Under the pieces are notes generated by a model that saw nothing but the letters and a program-made list of their open reading frames with translations, had not been told where the DNA came from and searched no databases. DNA of 5,400 nt from JAUXIQ01 sp030620925 [NCBI: Nitrospinota bacterium]. GTDB taxonomy: Bacteria; JAUXIQ01. Shown here piece after piece: positions 1-5,400 of this stretch. Position numbers and translations under genes: made by a program. The DNA lies in contig JAUXIQ010000164.1 of assembly GCA_030620925.1 (NCBI GenBank), positions 1 to 5,400 on the forward strand, written 5' to 3'. Positions within the stretch are counted from its first letter, which is position 1; the number at the start of each line of letters is the position of its first letter.

Positions 1-92
1 CGGACAACCTCCAGAAAAATATCGCCCTCTTAAACAGGGCGCAAAAAGAGAAAAACTACTACTGCCGCAGCGGTATCGACAAACTCCTGTAA
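1..92 (+). CDS. 3' end of an unidentified upstream gene (partial)
   Basis: An open frame enters from the left edge in frame 3 (first full codon at base 3) and ends at TAA 90-92, giving a C-terminal tail of 29 residues that finishes ...CRSGIDKLL. The tail is lysine- and asparagine-rich and has no recognisable motif, so I assign no function. It is probably a real gene end, because only 12 bases separate its stop from the next start and those bases contain that gene's SD, a typical operon junction. By position it may be another glycan-biosynthesis gene; that is inference only. Confidence 0.6.
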   Translation, partial: DNLQKNIALLNRAQKEKNYYCRSGIDKLL

Positions 93-96
93 AGGA
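93..96 (+). promoter_or_regulatory. Ribosome binding site of the methyltransferase gene
   Basis: AGGA sits 8 bases before the ATG at 105, inside the 12-base gap after the preceding stop. This supports the chosen start and co-transcription with the upstream gene. Confidence 0.6.
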
Positions 97-104
97 AACG
101 ACTC

Positions 105-911
105 ATGGTTTTACCGTTTGAAGAATTCACCAATTTGACCACAGAACTCTATGGAATAATAAAAGACGTAGAAGGCTACCTCACCAAGAGAGAGATGGAG
201 TTTCTTGCCCTGCTCGCGGCATTCCCGACAACTAAGGGAGAAATACTTGAGATAGGGAGCTACAAGGGAAAATCAACTATAAGCCTGGCCAAAGGCGCTG
301 CGTTAACCGAAAAACCCGATGTTACGGCTGTTGATCCTTTGACCTCACCGTCCAGCACGGACCCGGATTTAGAAGGTAAAGAATCCTGCCTGGATGACTT
401 TCAAAACAACCTGAAGAAGGCAGGGGTGGACAGATATATAAACTTCTATCAGAAGCATTCCGCCGAGCTTGCAAAGGAATGGAATGAAAAAATCAGGTTG
501 CTTTGGATCGATGGTGATCACACTTATCCAGGTACTAAAATGGATTTCGATATGTTCTCACCGTTTCTATCAGATGGGGCAATCATAGCATTTCATGACA
601 CTTTGAATGATTTCGAGGGCGGCATCCGGGTTTTTATGGAAGACGTCCTCCTTTCAAAAAACTTCGGCCCTGCGGGAGTCTGCGGCTCTATCGGCTGGTC
701 GCAATATTTTAAAGACCCGGACTTCGGATGGAAATACAGGGACCAAAAAATTAAACTCTACCTCAAATTGAGCAGACTCATTCCTCATATTATGTTAAAC
801 GACAACCTGAAAGGATTAAAGAAAACCAGATATAAAATTGCCAGGTGGAGAGTACCTCATTCGGAAGTCAAGCCTGAAGACTGGTTGAAAGAAGTAGTTA
901 TTGCAGAGTGA
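105..911 (+). CDS. Class I SAM-dependent methyltransferase (Methyltransf_24-like)
   Basis: This 268-residue protein probably transfers a methyl group from S-adenosylmethionine to a sugar or glycan precursor in the cytoplasm. The Rossmann fold is visible: motif I EIGSYKGKST at about residues 49-58 (SAM-binding glycine loop), VTAVDP at 73-78 whose Asp77 would bind the SAM ribose, IDGDHTY at 135-141, and AFHDT at 162-166. The paired D-x-D-H and H-D motifs are typical of the Methyltransf_24 family, in which such acidic and His residues often bind a divalent metal. The basic C-terminal tail (about 210-268) has no recognised domain. No signal peptide or membrane segment is seen. Its position beside three glycosyltransferases suggests a surface-glycan substrate, but the acceptor cannot be read from sequence. 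The gene is markedly AT-richer than the GT9 gene downstream, suggesting separate ancestry. The fold is confident; the role is not. Confidence 0.85.
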   Translation: MVLPFEEFTNLTTELYGIIKDVEGYLTKREMEFLALLAAFPTTKGEILEIGSYKGKSTISLAKGAALTEKPDVTAVDPLTSPSSTDPDLEGKESCLDDFQNNLKKAGVDRYINFYQKHSAELAKEWNEKIRLLWIDGDHTYPGTKMDFDMFSPFLSDGAIIAFHDTLNDFEGGIRVFMEDVLLSKNFGPAGVCGSIGWSQYFKDPDFGWKYRDQKIKLYLKLSRLIPHIMLNDNLKGLKKTRYKIARWRVPHSEVKPEDWLKEVVIAE

Positions 912-962
912 GTCTCCGGGCACGCAAATGGCGGCAAGTATTTAAAAAAATGATCTCGTTTA

Positions 963-1017
963 TTAATCAAAAACCGATTTCGCACGCATGATAACTTCCT
1001 CTTCGGTTTTCTATTAA
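963..1017. repeat. Imperfect inverted repeat in the methyltransferase/GT9 gap
   Basis: Two 15-base arms (963-977 and 1003-1017) pair at 13 of 15 positions: an uninterrupted 8-bp stem AAAACCGA/TCGGTTTT at 970-977 and 1003-1010, a 2x2 mismatch, then five A-T pairs. The 25-base loop is long. The right arm has a short T run. It could be a weak terminator or attenuator, or a two-armed protein-binding site. The surrounding gap (912-1065) shows no open gene and no convincing sigma70 promoter. Confidence 0.5.
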
Positions 1018-1065
1018 CACCGGCAAAAATGCAGTCGTTGCCTTCTAAGAGCAAGTGAACCATAG

Positions 1066-2121
1066 ATGAACATTGGCAGCACCTATACAAACATCATCAT
1101 ACGCTGTGCCAACCCTCTGGGAGATTTTGTGATGTCCCTGCCCGCTGCCGAGCAGATAAGCAGAGGTTCCCCCGGGGCGCGAACAACGTTGATAATGAAG
1201 CCCGCCTATCTGCCCCTGGTGGATGGTTTGGGCTGGTATGGAGACACCCTCGGCTACGATAAGCATGCCCAACGGGGGATCAGTGGGTTCCTCAGAACGG
1301 TGGGCGAAATCAGGAGGAAAAAGTTCGACCTGGGGGTGCTGTTCGCCAACTCTTTCAGCTCAGCGCTCATGATGAAATTGTCGGGAGTGGAGGAGAGGGT
1401 GGGCTATTTGAGGGGGAACAGGGGCTGGCTGCTCACACGGCGGCTGGAGCCGATGATGGAGGACGGCAAGATTACCCCTCGGCCCATGGTAGACTATTAC
1501 TGCGAACTGTCCCGCTTCCTGGGGTGCGGCACACCGGGGAGGACCCCCCGCATAGTCCTCACTGACGAAGAGGAGGAGGCAGGGGCCAAGTTTTTGAGCG
1601 CCAGGGGCATTGATCCCCATCAGCCGCTGCTGGGGCTGGTCCCCAGCGCCGGATACGGAAGCGCCAAGACGTGGCCGGCCGAATATTTCGCCAGGGCCGG
1701 CGACGCATTGGCGGAAACACTAAGCGCAAAGCCCGTAATCTTCGCCGAAGCCAGGGATGCCGCCGTGGCGGGAGCCATAAGCACCAGGATGTCCGGCAGC
1801 CCGCTGGACATGAGTGGAGAGGGAAGCTCACTGGCCGTTCTGAAACAGCTCATGGGCAGATGCGCATTGGTTCTGACCACCGACTCCGGTCCCCGGCATG
1901 TGGCCGCGGCCCTGGGGAAACCGGTGGTTGTTGTCTCGGGCTCCGCCGATCCCATTTACTCCACTACCGATTACGAACGAATAGCGGTGGAGAGGATCCC
2001 CCTGGACTGCAGCCCCTGCATGCTCAGGGAGTGCCCCACTGACCATCGCTGCATGACGGAGCTTAAACCGGAAAAGATAATCCGCTCAGCGATGAACCTG
2101 CTCAACAGAAGCGAAAAATAA
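1066..2121 (+). CDS. Glycosyltransferase family 9, LPS heptosyltransferase (WaaF-like)
   Basis: GT9 enzymes transfer heptose from ADP-heptose to the LPS inner core at the inner face of the cytoplasmic membrane. The 351-residue length is normal for the family. The N-terminal NPLGDFVMSLP (residues 16-26) is the family's LGD loop, with Asp20 at the catalytic-base position. GSAKTWP (198-204) carries Lys201, matching the conserved lysine that contacts the donor phosphates. TTDSGPRHVAAALGKPVVVV (about 271-290) is the ADP-heptose-binding signature. Cys315, Cys318, Cys323 and Cys329 form the C-x2-C-x4-CP-x4-C cluster seen near the C-terminus of heptosyltransferase II-type proteins. The start is forced: TAG at 1063-1065 lies in frame immediately upstream, and the next Met would remove the LGD motif. 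The SD is weak. Heptosyltransferase II is the best match, but other GT9 sugar specificities cannot be excluded. Confidence 0.88.
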   Translation: MNIGSTYTNIIIRCANPLGDFVMSLPAAEQISRGSPGARTTLIMKPAYLPLVDGLGWYGDTLGYDKHAQRGISGFLRTVGEIRRKKFDLGVLFANSFSSALMMKLSGVEERVGYLRGNRGWLLTRRLEPMMEDGKITPRPMVDYYCELSRFLGCGTPGRTPRIVLTDEEEEAGAKFLSARGIDPHQPLLGLVPSAGYGSAKTWPAEYFARAGDALAETLSAKPVIFAEARDAAVAGAISTRMSGSPLDMSGEGSSLAVLKQLMGRCALVLTTDSGPRHVAAALGKPVVVVSGSADPIYSTTDYERIAVERIPLDCSPCMLRECPTDHRCMTELKPEKIIRSAMNLLNRSEK

Positions 2122-2161
2122 TTAAGTAACTCTAAATCCCGGCCCATTAGGACTTTTTAGA

Positions 2162-2202
2162 AGGAGCCTGAGGAAACGTTTTCTTAAAAAAGGTCTCCTC
2201 AG
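2162..2202 (+). promoter_or_regulatory. SD sequence followed by a hairpin, before the GT2 start codon
   Basis: AGGAG (2162-2166) is the best SD in the 91-bp gap but lies 46 bases before the ATG at 2213. Between them CTGAGGA (2168-2174) and TCCTCAG (2196-2202) form a perfect 7-bp stem around a 21-base A/T-rich loop. If folded, the stem would bring the SD to about 11 unpaired bases from the ATG. Alternatively AGGAG can pair with CTCCT (2195-2199), which would hide the SD. The only closer candidate is a weak GGAAG (2207-2211). The inverted repeat is directly visible; the regulatory role is inferred. Confidence 0.45.
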
Positions 2203-2212
2203 AGTTGGAAGC

Positions 2213-2989
2213 ATGTCGAACCTAGCGGTAACTGCCTGCATCATAACTTTTAATGAGGAAAGTAACATCCGCAGATGCCTGGAGAGCGTCAAGTGGGCGG
2301 ATGAAATCGTGGTGGTGGATTCCAACAGCACCGACGCCACGGTGGAAATCTGCCGGGAGTATACACAGAAGATTTACCACCGTGAATTCGAAGGGCACAT
2401 CGAGCAGAAAAGTTACGCCCTCCAATGTGCCGGCAACGATTGGGTGCTGTGCATAGATGCAGACGAAGAGCTTTCCCCGGCCCTCATCTCCGAAATAAGG
2501 GAGGGGCTCGAAAAAGAGGGTGATAAATTCGAAGGCTTCTTCTTCCCGCGGCACGCGTTTTACCTGGGCCGATGGATAAATCACTGCGGATGGTATCCCG
2601 ATTACAAGCTCCGCTTGTTCAGGAAATCGCTGGGCGAATGGGGGGGCACAAACCCCCACGATAAGGTTGAGCTGAAAGGCAGGACAAAACACCTGCGAAA
2701 CGACATGAATCATTACACCTATAAAGACTTTTCCCACCACCTGAAAACGATCGACAACTACTCCACCATCTACGCCAGTGAAGCCCGACGGCGCGGTGAG
2801 CGCTTCAGCCTGGCCAAACTCATCTTCAGGCCGGTTTTTAAATTCTTTGAGATTTATCTGTATAAAAAAGGCTGCATGGACGGACTGCCCGGCTTCATAA
2901 TATCCGTGCTCTACTCATATTACATTTTCCTGCGCTACTCAAAGATCTGGGAAGCGGATGGGCACAGTTCCTCACTTCATGAAAAATAA
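2213..2989 (+). CDS. Glycosyltransferase family 2, LPS core glucosyltransferase (WaaE/KdtX-like)
   Basis: The 258-residue protein has a GT-A fold and resembles the WaaE/KdtX group (beta-1,4-glucosyltransferases of the LPS inner core), of normal length. ACIITFNEESNI (residues 8-19) opens the nucleotide-binding domain, and VVVDSNSTDAT (33-43) matches the common D-S-G-S-T-D-G-T stretch with both glycines replaced (Asn38, Ala42). CIDADEELSP (80-89) contains the Asp82-x-Asp84 metal and nucleotide-sugar site. The C-terminal 50 residues are rich in aromatic, aliphatic and basic residues (around LIFRPVFKFFEIYLYKKG and an ISVLYSYYIFLRY stretch), fitting peripheral attachment to the inner membrane as is usual in this group. 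No in-frame ATG, GTG or TTG occurs just upstream, so ATG 2213 is the likely start. The family is secure; the exact sugar and linkage are not. Confidence 0.87.
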   Translation: MSNLAVTACIITFNEESNIRRCLESVKWADEIVVVDSNSTDATVEICREYTQKIYHREFEGHIEQKSYALQCAGNDWVLCIDADEELSPALISEIREGLEKEGDKFEGFFFPRHAFYLGRWINHCGWYPDYKLRLFRKSLGEWGGTNPHDKVELKGRTKHLRNDMNHYTYKDFSHHLKTIDNYSTIYASEARRRGERFSLAKLIFRPVFKFFEIYLYKKGCMDGLPGFIISVLYSYYIFLRYSKIWEADGHSSSLHEK

Positions 2990-2991
2990 TG
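2987..2991 (+). promoter_or_regulatory. TAATG stop/start overlap coupling GT2 to GT4
   Basis: The last A of the GT2 stop (TAA 2987-2989) is the first base of the GT4 ATG (2989-2991). The bases before it are A-rich and contain no clear SD, so reinitiation by ribosomes finishing the GT2 gene is the likely means of translation. Confidence 0.7.
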
Positions 2992-4167
2992 AAAATAGCC
3001 ATAGTCATACATAAATTTGATGTCAACAAAGGGGGGGCCGAACGCTTTGCGGCGGAACTGGCCCGTATGATGATCTCAGAAGAGCATGACGTACACATCT
3101 ACTCAAACGCTTTTGAGGAAGACATCGCGGGGATTTCTTCCCACCACGTCAAGGCAGTTAAAATGCCGAGGTTCCTCTATGAGTTGACTTTCGCGGAAAA
3201 TTCCTCCGAGGCTCTGCGGAAGGGCGGGTACGATGTAGTGCTTGGAATAAACCGTACCCTGTTTCAGGATATTCTTATCCTTCCCAGCGCGACTCGCACA
3301 TGGTATTGGCAGGACCTGAAGTCATTTAAAAACCCGCTGCTCAGACATTTGCGCAGGCTGTTAAGCAGAACCATCAGCCCCAAGTACAGGATAATATGTA
3401 GCCTTGAGAAAAAGATATACGGCGATGACCGCGTTTGGAAGATCGTGGCAAACTCTAATATGGTGAGGGATGATATCATTACGTCTCACAACGTTCCGCC
3501 GGATAAAGTGGAAACTGTCTACCATGGTGTGGACCTGGAGGCGTTTGACCCTCACAACAGAGTGAGATTCAGGAAGGAGACCAGAGCATCGCTGGGAATA
3601 GGAAATGAAAAAATTGTCCTCTTTGTGGGGCACAATTTCCGACTCAAGGGTTTGCACTCCTTCGTTCAGGTCATCTCCATCCTGAAAAAGAGGGGGGCTT
3701 CAGGCTTCAAAGGCGTTGTCGTAGGGCGAGGAAAGAGAGAACCCTACTTACGAGAAGCCGAAAAGCTGGGGTGTGATGATCTGCTCGTCTTCTCCGGCCA
3801 GCTGGACGACATGAGAAGGATATACGCAGCGAGCGACCTGCTGCTGCAGCCCACCTACTACGACGCTTGCTCCCTGACCACCCTGGAGGCCCTGGCCAGC
3901 GGGCTGCCGGTGGTCACCACGCGCTACAACGGCGCCGGCGAGCTGATAAACGACGGCCAGGAAGGTTACGTGGTGGACGATCCCGCCGACGTGGAAAAAC
4001 TGGCCGCCAGGGTCGCCATACTGTTGAACGAAGAGAAACTGACCTCCGCCTCCGCCAAAGCCAGGGAACTTGCCCAACACTACCCCCACGATCTCAACTA
4101 CAAAAGGATTCTGGAGCTGTGCAAGGAAATGGCCGCGGAGAGAAGAGGGAAATGGACTGAGCTGTAA
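2989..4167 (+). CDS. Glycosyltransferase family 4 (WaaG/RfaG-like)
   Basis: This 392-residue GT-B enzyme is expected to transfer a hexose from a nucleotide sugar to a growing LPS core or similar glycan. The N-terminal acceptor domain carries the loop NKGGAER (residues 13-19). The C-terminal donor domain begins near LFVGHNFRLKGL (211-222), where Lys220 is at the usual phosphate-binding position. PTYYDACSLTTLEALASGLP (288-307) is the E-x7-E region; the first acidic residue is Asp292 rather than Glu, paired with Glu300. The Y-D-x-C-S-L form is common in WaaG-like proteins, so this need not mean loss of activity. Nucleotide-sugar and acceptor specificity are unknown. It overlaps the GT2 stop by one base. 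Hand-counted GC rises from about 49% (3001-3780) to about 61% (3781-4140), so the gene may be mosaic. No signal peptide is seen; it should be cytoplasmic or loosely membrane-attached. Confidence 0.88.
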   Translation: MKIAIVIHKFDVNKGGAERFAAELARMMISEEHDVHIYSNAFEEDIAGISSHHVKAVKMPRFLYELTFAENSSEALRKGGYDVVLGINRTLFQDILILPSATRTWYWQDLKSFKNPLLRHLRRLLSRTISPKYRIICSLEKKIYGDDRVWKIVANSNMVRDDIITSHNVPPDKVETVYHGVDLEAFDPHNRVRFRKETRASLGIGNEKIVLFVGHNFRLKGLHSFVQVISILKKRGASGFKGVVVGRGKREPYLREAEKLGCDDLLVFSGQLDDMRRIYAASDLLLQPTYYDACSLTTLEALASGLPVVTTRYNGAGELINDGQEGYVVDDPADVEKLAARVAILLNEEKLTSASAKARELAQHYPHDLNYKRILELCKEMAAERRGKWTEL

Positions 4168-4326
4168 CCAAAGACCGTTGGCGAGGTCGACCTGCGATCC
4201 TGAGTTCAGAAGGCGCTACTATGCTATCGCATTCGATTTTCTCTCCCGGTCCCGCGTTCCGCGTGATGCCCCTGCAACCCCACATCGTGTTATTCTGAGT
4301 CCCCGGCCCCTGTTTACTTTCCCTCC

Positions 4327-4354
4327 TTGATAATATTCCCTCTAATGATAAACT
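4327..4354 (+). promoter_or_regulatory. Weak sigma70-like promoter candidate for the DUF1847 gene
   Basis: TTGATA (4327-4332) lies 16 bases before TAAACT (4349-4354), matching consensus at 5 of 6 and 4 of 6 positions. It stands about 110 bases upstream of the GTG start, in the most AT-rich part of the gap. A start site and any activator site are not determinable from sequence. Confidence 0.3.
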
Positions 4355-4452
4355 GCCTATGTTTCTGAAATGGGGGCGGCCCCGCCCGCCGCGGTGCAGT
4401 CGTCCCTGCCATGCTTCCAGGCACGAACAGTGAGAACTGACATAAAGGGTAT

Positions 4453-4457
4453 GGAGG
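4453..4457 (+). promoter_or_regulatory. Strong ribosome binding site of the DUF1847 gene
   Basis: GGAGG is placed 7 bases before GTG 4465. This near-ideal SD decides in favour of the GTG start; the ATG at 4451 is out of frame. Confidence 0.8.
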
Positions 4458-4464
4458 ATAGAAA

Positions 4465-5127
4465 GTGACGGAAACAAAGGGCGACCAGGAGCCCCGCTGC
4501 AGTATGTGCGGAGTGTACGTTTGCATGACCGCCGATAAAAAGTATGAAGGGCCGGACTTCTGCCCCACCCGGACCAGGGAAGACGTTATCGAAGCGGTTG
4601 TAGAAAAATACGCCGACCCCAAACTTCAGCGGTTCGCCAAAGCCGCCAGCGAGGTGGAGGGCGAGGGCTACATGAAGTGGACGAGGGTGGAAGAGATCAT
4701 CCAGCTCAGCAAAAAGATGGGCTATAGTAAGCTGGGCATAGCAAGTTGCCTGGGTCTGCGAAGCGAAGCAAAGGTGATGACGGAAATATTGGAGAGCCGC
4801 GGCTTCGAAGTGGTATGCGTATGCTGCAAGACGGGAGCCGTTCCCAAGGAAACGATAGGTATCCAGGATTCTTCCAAGGTGCGGCCCGGACACCACGAAT
4901 CCATGTGCAACCCCATAGCCCAGGCGGAAATACTCAACAGGGCGGAGACCGAATTCAACGTGCTCATGGGGCTGTGCGTGGGCCACGACAGCCTGTTCCT
5001 CAAACATTCAGAAGCCTTGACCACTGTGCTGGTGGCCAAGGATAGAGTCCTGGCCCATAACCCCGCGGCTGCACTTTACTGTTACAAAGGCTATTACAGG
5101 CGGCTGATGGAGGACGGCCCGAGTTAA
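4465..5127 (+). CDS. DUF1847 cysteine-rich, putative metal-binding protein
   Basis: The 220-residue protein matches my recollection of the DUF1847 family, which is found mainly in anaerobic bacteria and archaea and has no established function. It has 11 cysteines. The N-terminus carries C12-x2-C15-x4-C20 and C33-P, which looks like a small metal or cluster site. The core has AASEVEGEGYMKWTRVEEI (about 60-78), MGYSKLGIASCLGL with Cys95, a VCVCCKTGAVPK stretch with Cys118, Cys120 and Cys121, MCNPIAQAEILN with Cys148 (147-158), GLCVGHDSLF with Cys171 and His174 (169-178), and VLVAKDRVLAHNPAAALY (188-205) near the end. There is no signal peptide or membrane segment, so it is probably cytoplasmic. 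Metal or Fe-S binding is inferred from the cysteines. The GTG start is supported by the SD 7 bases upstream. It follows the glycan genes after 297 bp and precedes a LUD-domain gene; a functional link to either is unproven. Confidence 0.85.
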   Translation: MTETKGDQEPRCSMCGVYVCMTADKKYEGPDFCPTRTREDVIEAVVEKYADPKLQRFAKAASEVEGEGYMKWTRVEEIIQLSKKMGYSKLGIASCLGLRSEAKVMTEILESRGFEVVCVCCKTGAVPKETIGIQDSSKVRPGHHESMCNPIAQAEILNRAETEFNVLMGLCVGHDSLFLKHSEALTTVLVAKDRVLAHNPAAALYCYKGYYRRLMEDGPS

Positions 5128-5155
5128 GGTAAACTTAACAGCCGTTCTTTAATAC

Positions 5156-5184
5156 TTGATTGGCCTCCAGGGACATAGTATCAT
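5156..5184 (+). promoter_or_regulatory. Sigma70-like promoter candidate for the LUD-domain gene
   Basis: TTGATT (5156-5161) and TATCAT (5179-5184) are separated by exactly 17 bases and match consensus at 4 of 6 and 5 of 6 positions. The -10 box ends 57 bases before the ATG at 5242, in a 114-bp gap that holds no gene. This suggests the LUD gene can be transcribed independently of DUF1847. Confidence 0.45.
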
Positions 5185-5241
5185 TCCAACCGCTCCGAGG
5201 GCGTGCCTGTTGACCCCTCAACCCACACCAGGTAGCCATAA

Positions 5242-5400
5242 ATGGATAAAGAAATTAAATGGTCGGACCAGAGGAAGGAATGGCATTACCCCCGTCTTGC
5301 CGAGAAGGCCATGCAGAGTTTGGAGAAGAACAATTTCAGCACCCACTACTTCGGCACGGTGGAAGAGGCCAAAGCGGGAATCATGGAAATGATCCCCGAG
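5242..5400 (+). CDS. LUD-domain protein, LutC/YkgG-like (5' part only)
   Basis: An open frame starts at ATG 5242 and runs without a stop through the window edge, giving 53 residues. The start MDKEIKWSDQRKEWHYPRLA, the helix with AEKAMQSLEKNNF (about 20-32), and THYFGTVEEAKAGIMEMIPE (34-53) fit the beginning of LUD-domain proteins: an N-terminal helix, a Y-x-x-x-EEA segment, then 'IPE' just before the glycine-rich G-S-x-T-L region, which would fall outside the window. LUD proteins include LutC of the lactate-oxidation complex LutABC, but many in anaerobes are stand-alone and uncharacterised, so lactate use should not be assumed. The SD is weak (AGG at 5230-5232, 9 bases before ATG). Codon structure and composition resemble the DUF1847 gene. 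Family assignment rests on a short fragment. Confidence 0.7.
   Translation, partial: MDKEIKWSDQRKEWHYPRLAEKAMQSLEKNNFSTHYFGTVEEAKAGIMEMIPE

Larger units (their letters stand above)
4168..4464. other. Intergenic region of 297 bp without a convincing gene
   Basis: No open frame here has a protein-like pattern, an SD and a plausible start together. It separates the glycan genes from an unrelated gene, so a transcription end and a new start are expected, but I see no classic stem plus T-run terminator. Visible structures are a perfect 10-bp palindrome AGGTCGACCT (4184-4193), a short inverted repeat CGCG/CGCG (4253-4263), and a GC-rich inverted repeat GGGCGG/CCGCCC (4374-4387). The stretch around 4184-4310 could be an eroded dispersed repeat. 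Confidence 0.6.

Noticed and set aside
1022-1042. GGCAA/TTGCC hairpin as a terminator before GT9
   Set aside because: The stem is only 5 bp with an 11-base loop and no T run follows, so it is within chance expectation.
1671-2042. Plus-strand open frame in another frame inside the GT9 gene
   Set aside because: Its Arg/Gly-rich product is a frame-shadow of GC-rich coding sequence, and the GT9 frame has intact family motifs throughout.
2132-2160. CTAAATCC paired with GGA and TTTAG as a terminator after GT9
   Set aside because: The 8-bp stem needs a 3-base bulge and is not followed by a T run; downstream genes also appear to need readthrough.
2222-2740. Minus-strand open frame of 172 codons inside the GT2 gene
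   Set aside because: It lies entirely opposite a well-supported GT2 domain and shows no recognisable motif.
4372-4394. GC-rich inverted repeat as a Rho-independent terminator
   Set aside because: The best pairings leave a very short loop or only 5 bp of stem, and no T run follows on either strand.
4094-4477. Minus-strand open frame spanning the 4168-4464 gap
   Set aside because: It overlaps the GT4 3' end and the DUF1847 start, has no supporting SD or family motif, and has Arg/Ser/Pro-rich composition typical of spurious translation.
4357-5007. Long minus-strand open frame opposite the DUF1847 gene
   Set aside because: It mirrors the GC-rich coding pattern of DUF1847, is His- and Ala-rich without a recognised motif, and competes with a gene that has a strong SD and family resemblance.
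5156-5392. Plus-strand open frame overlapping the LUD gene start
   Set aside because: Its Pro/Arg/Thr-rich product has no motif, and the overlapping frame from 5242 has LUD-like features.

Overview
The window looks like chromosome of a Gram-negative, probably anaerobic bacterium. A run of lipopolysaccharide (LPS) core or surface-glycan genes, including a heptosyltransferase-family enzyme, implies an outer membrane. The two genes at the right edge, a DUF1847 protein and the start of a LUD-domain protein, are types I associate with strict anaerobes such as Desulfobacterota and Clostridia. No rRNA, tRNA, CRISPR array or transposase is visible, so the lineage is an inference. All genes read on the + strand.

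Left block (1-4167), glycan assembly. The 3' end of an unidentified gene is followed after 12 bases by a small class I SAM methyltransferase. A 154-bp gap with an imperfect inverted repeat leads to a GT9 heptosyltransferase-like gene. A 91-bp gap with a hairpin between a good Shine-Dalgarno (SD) sequence and the start codon leads to a GT2 glycosyltransferase of the WaaE/KdtX type. That gene overlaps by one base (TAATG) with a GT4 glycosyltransferase of the WaaG-like type. The simplest reading is that the three transferases add heptose and hexose residues to lipid A-core or a related glycan on the cytoplasmic face of the inner membrane, and that the methyltransferase modifies a sugar or glycan precursor.

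Middle (4168-4464), about 300 bp without a convincing gene. It holds a 10-bp palindrome, a GC-rich inverted repeat, a weak promoter candidate and a possible decayed dispersed repeat.

Right block (4465-5400). A cysteine-rich DUF1847 gene has a strong SD and a GTG start. A 114-bp spacer with a good sigma70-like promoter candidate leads to the first 53 codons of a LUD-domain (LutC/YkgG-like) protein cut by the window edge. This block appears unrelated to the glycan genes.

Base composition is patchy. The methyltransferase gene is AT-rich, parts of the GT9 gene are very GC-rich, and the GT4 gene changes composition within itself, as expected for a glycan locus remodelled by recombination. I see no clearly new multi-gene system. 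The least understood gene is the DUF1847 one. The most interesting non-coding signals are the hairpin in front of the GT2 gene and the inverted repeat in front of the GT9 gene.
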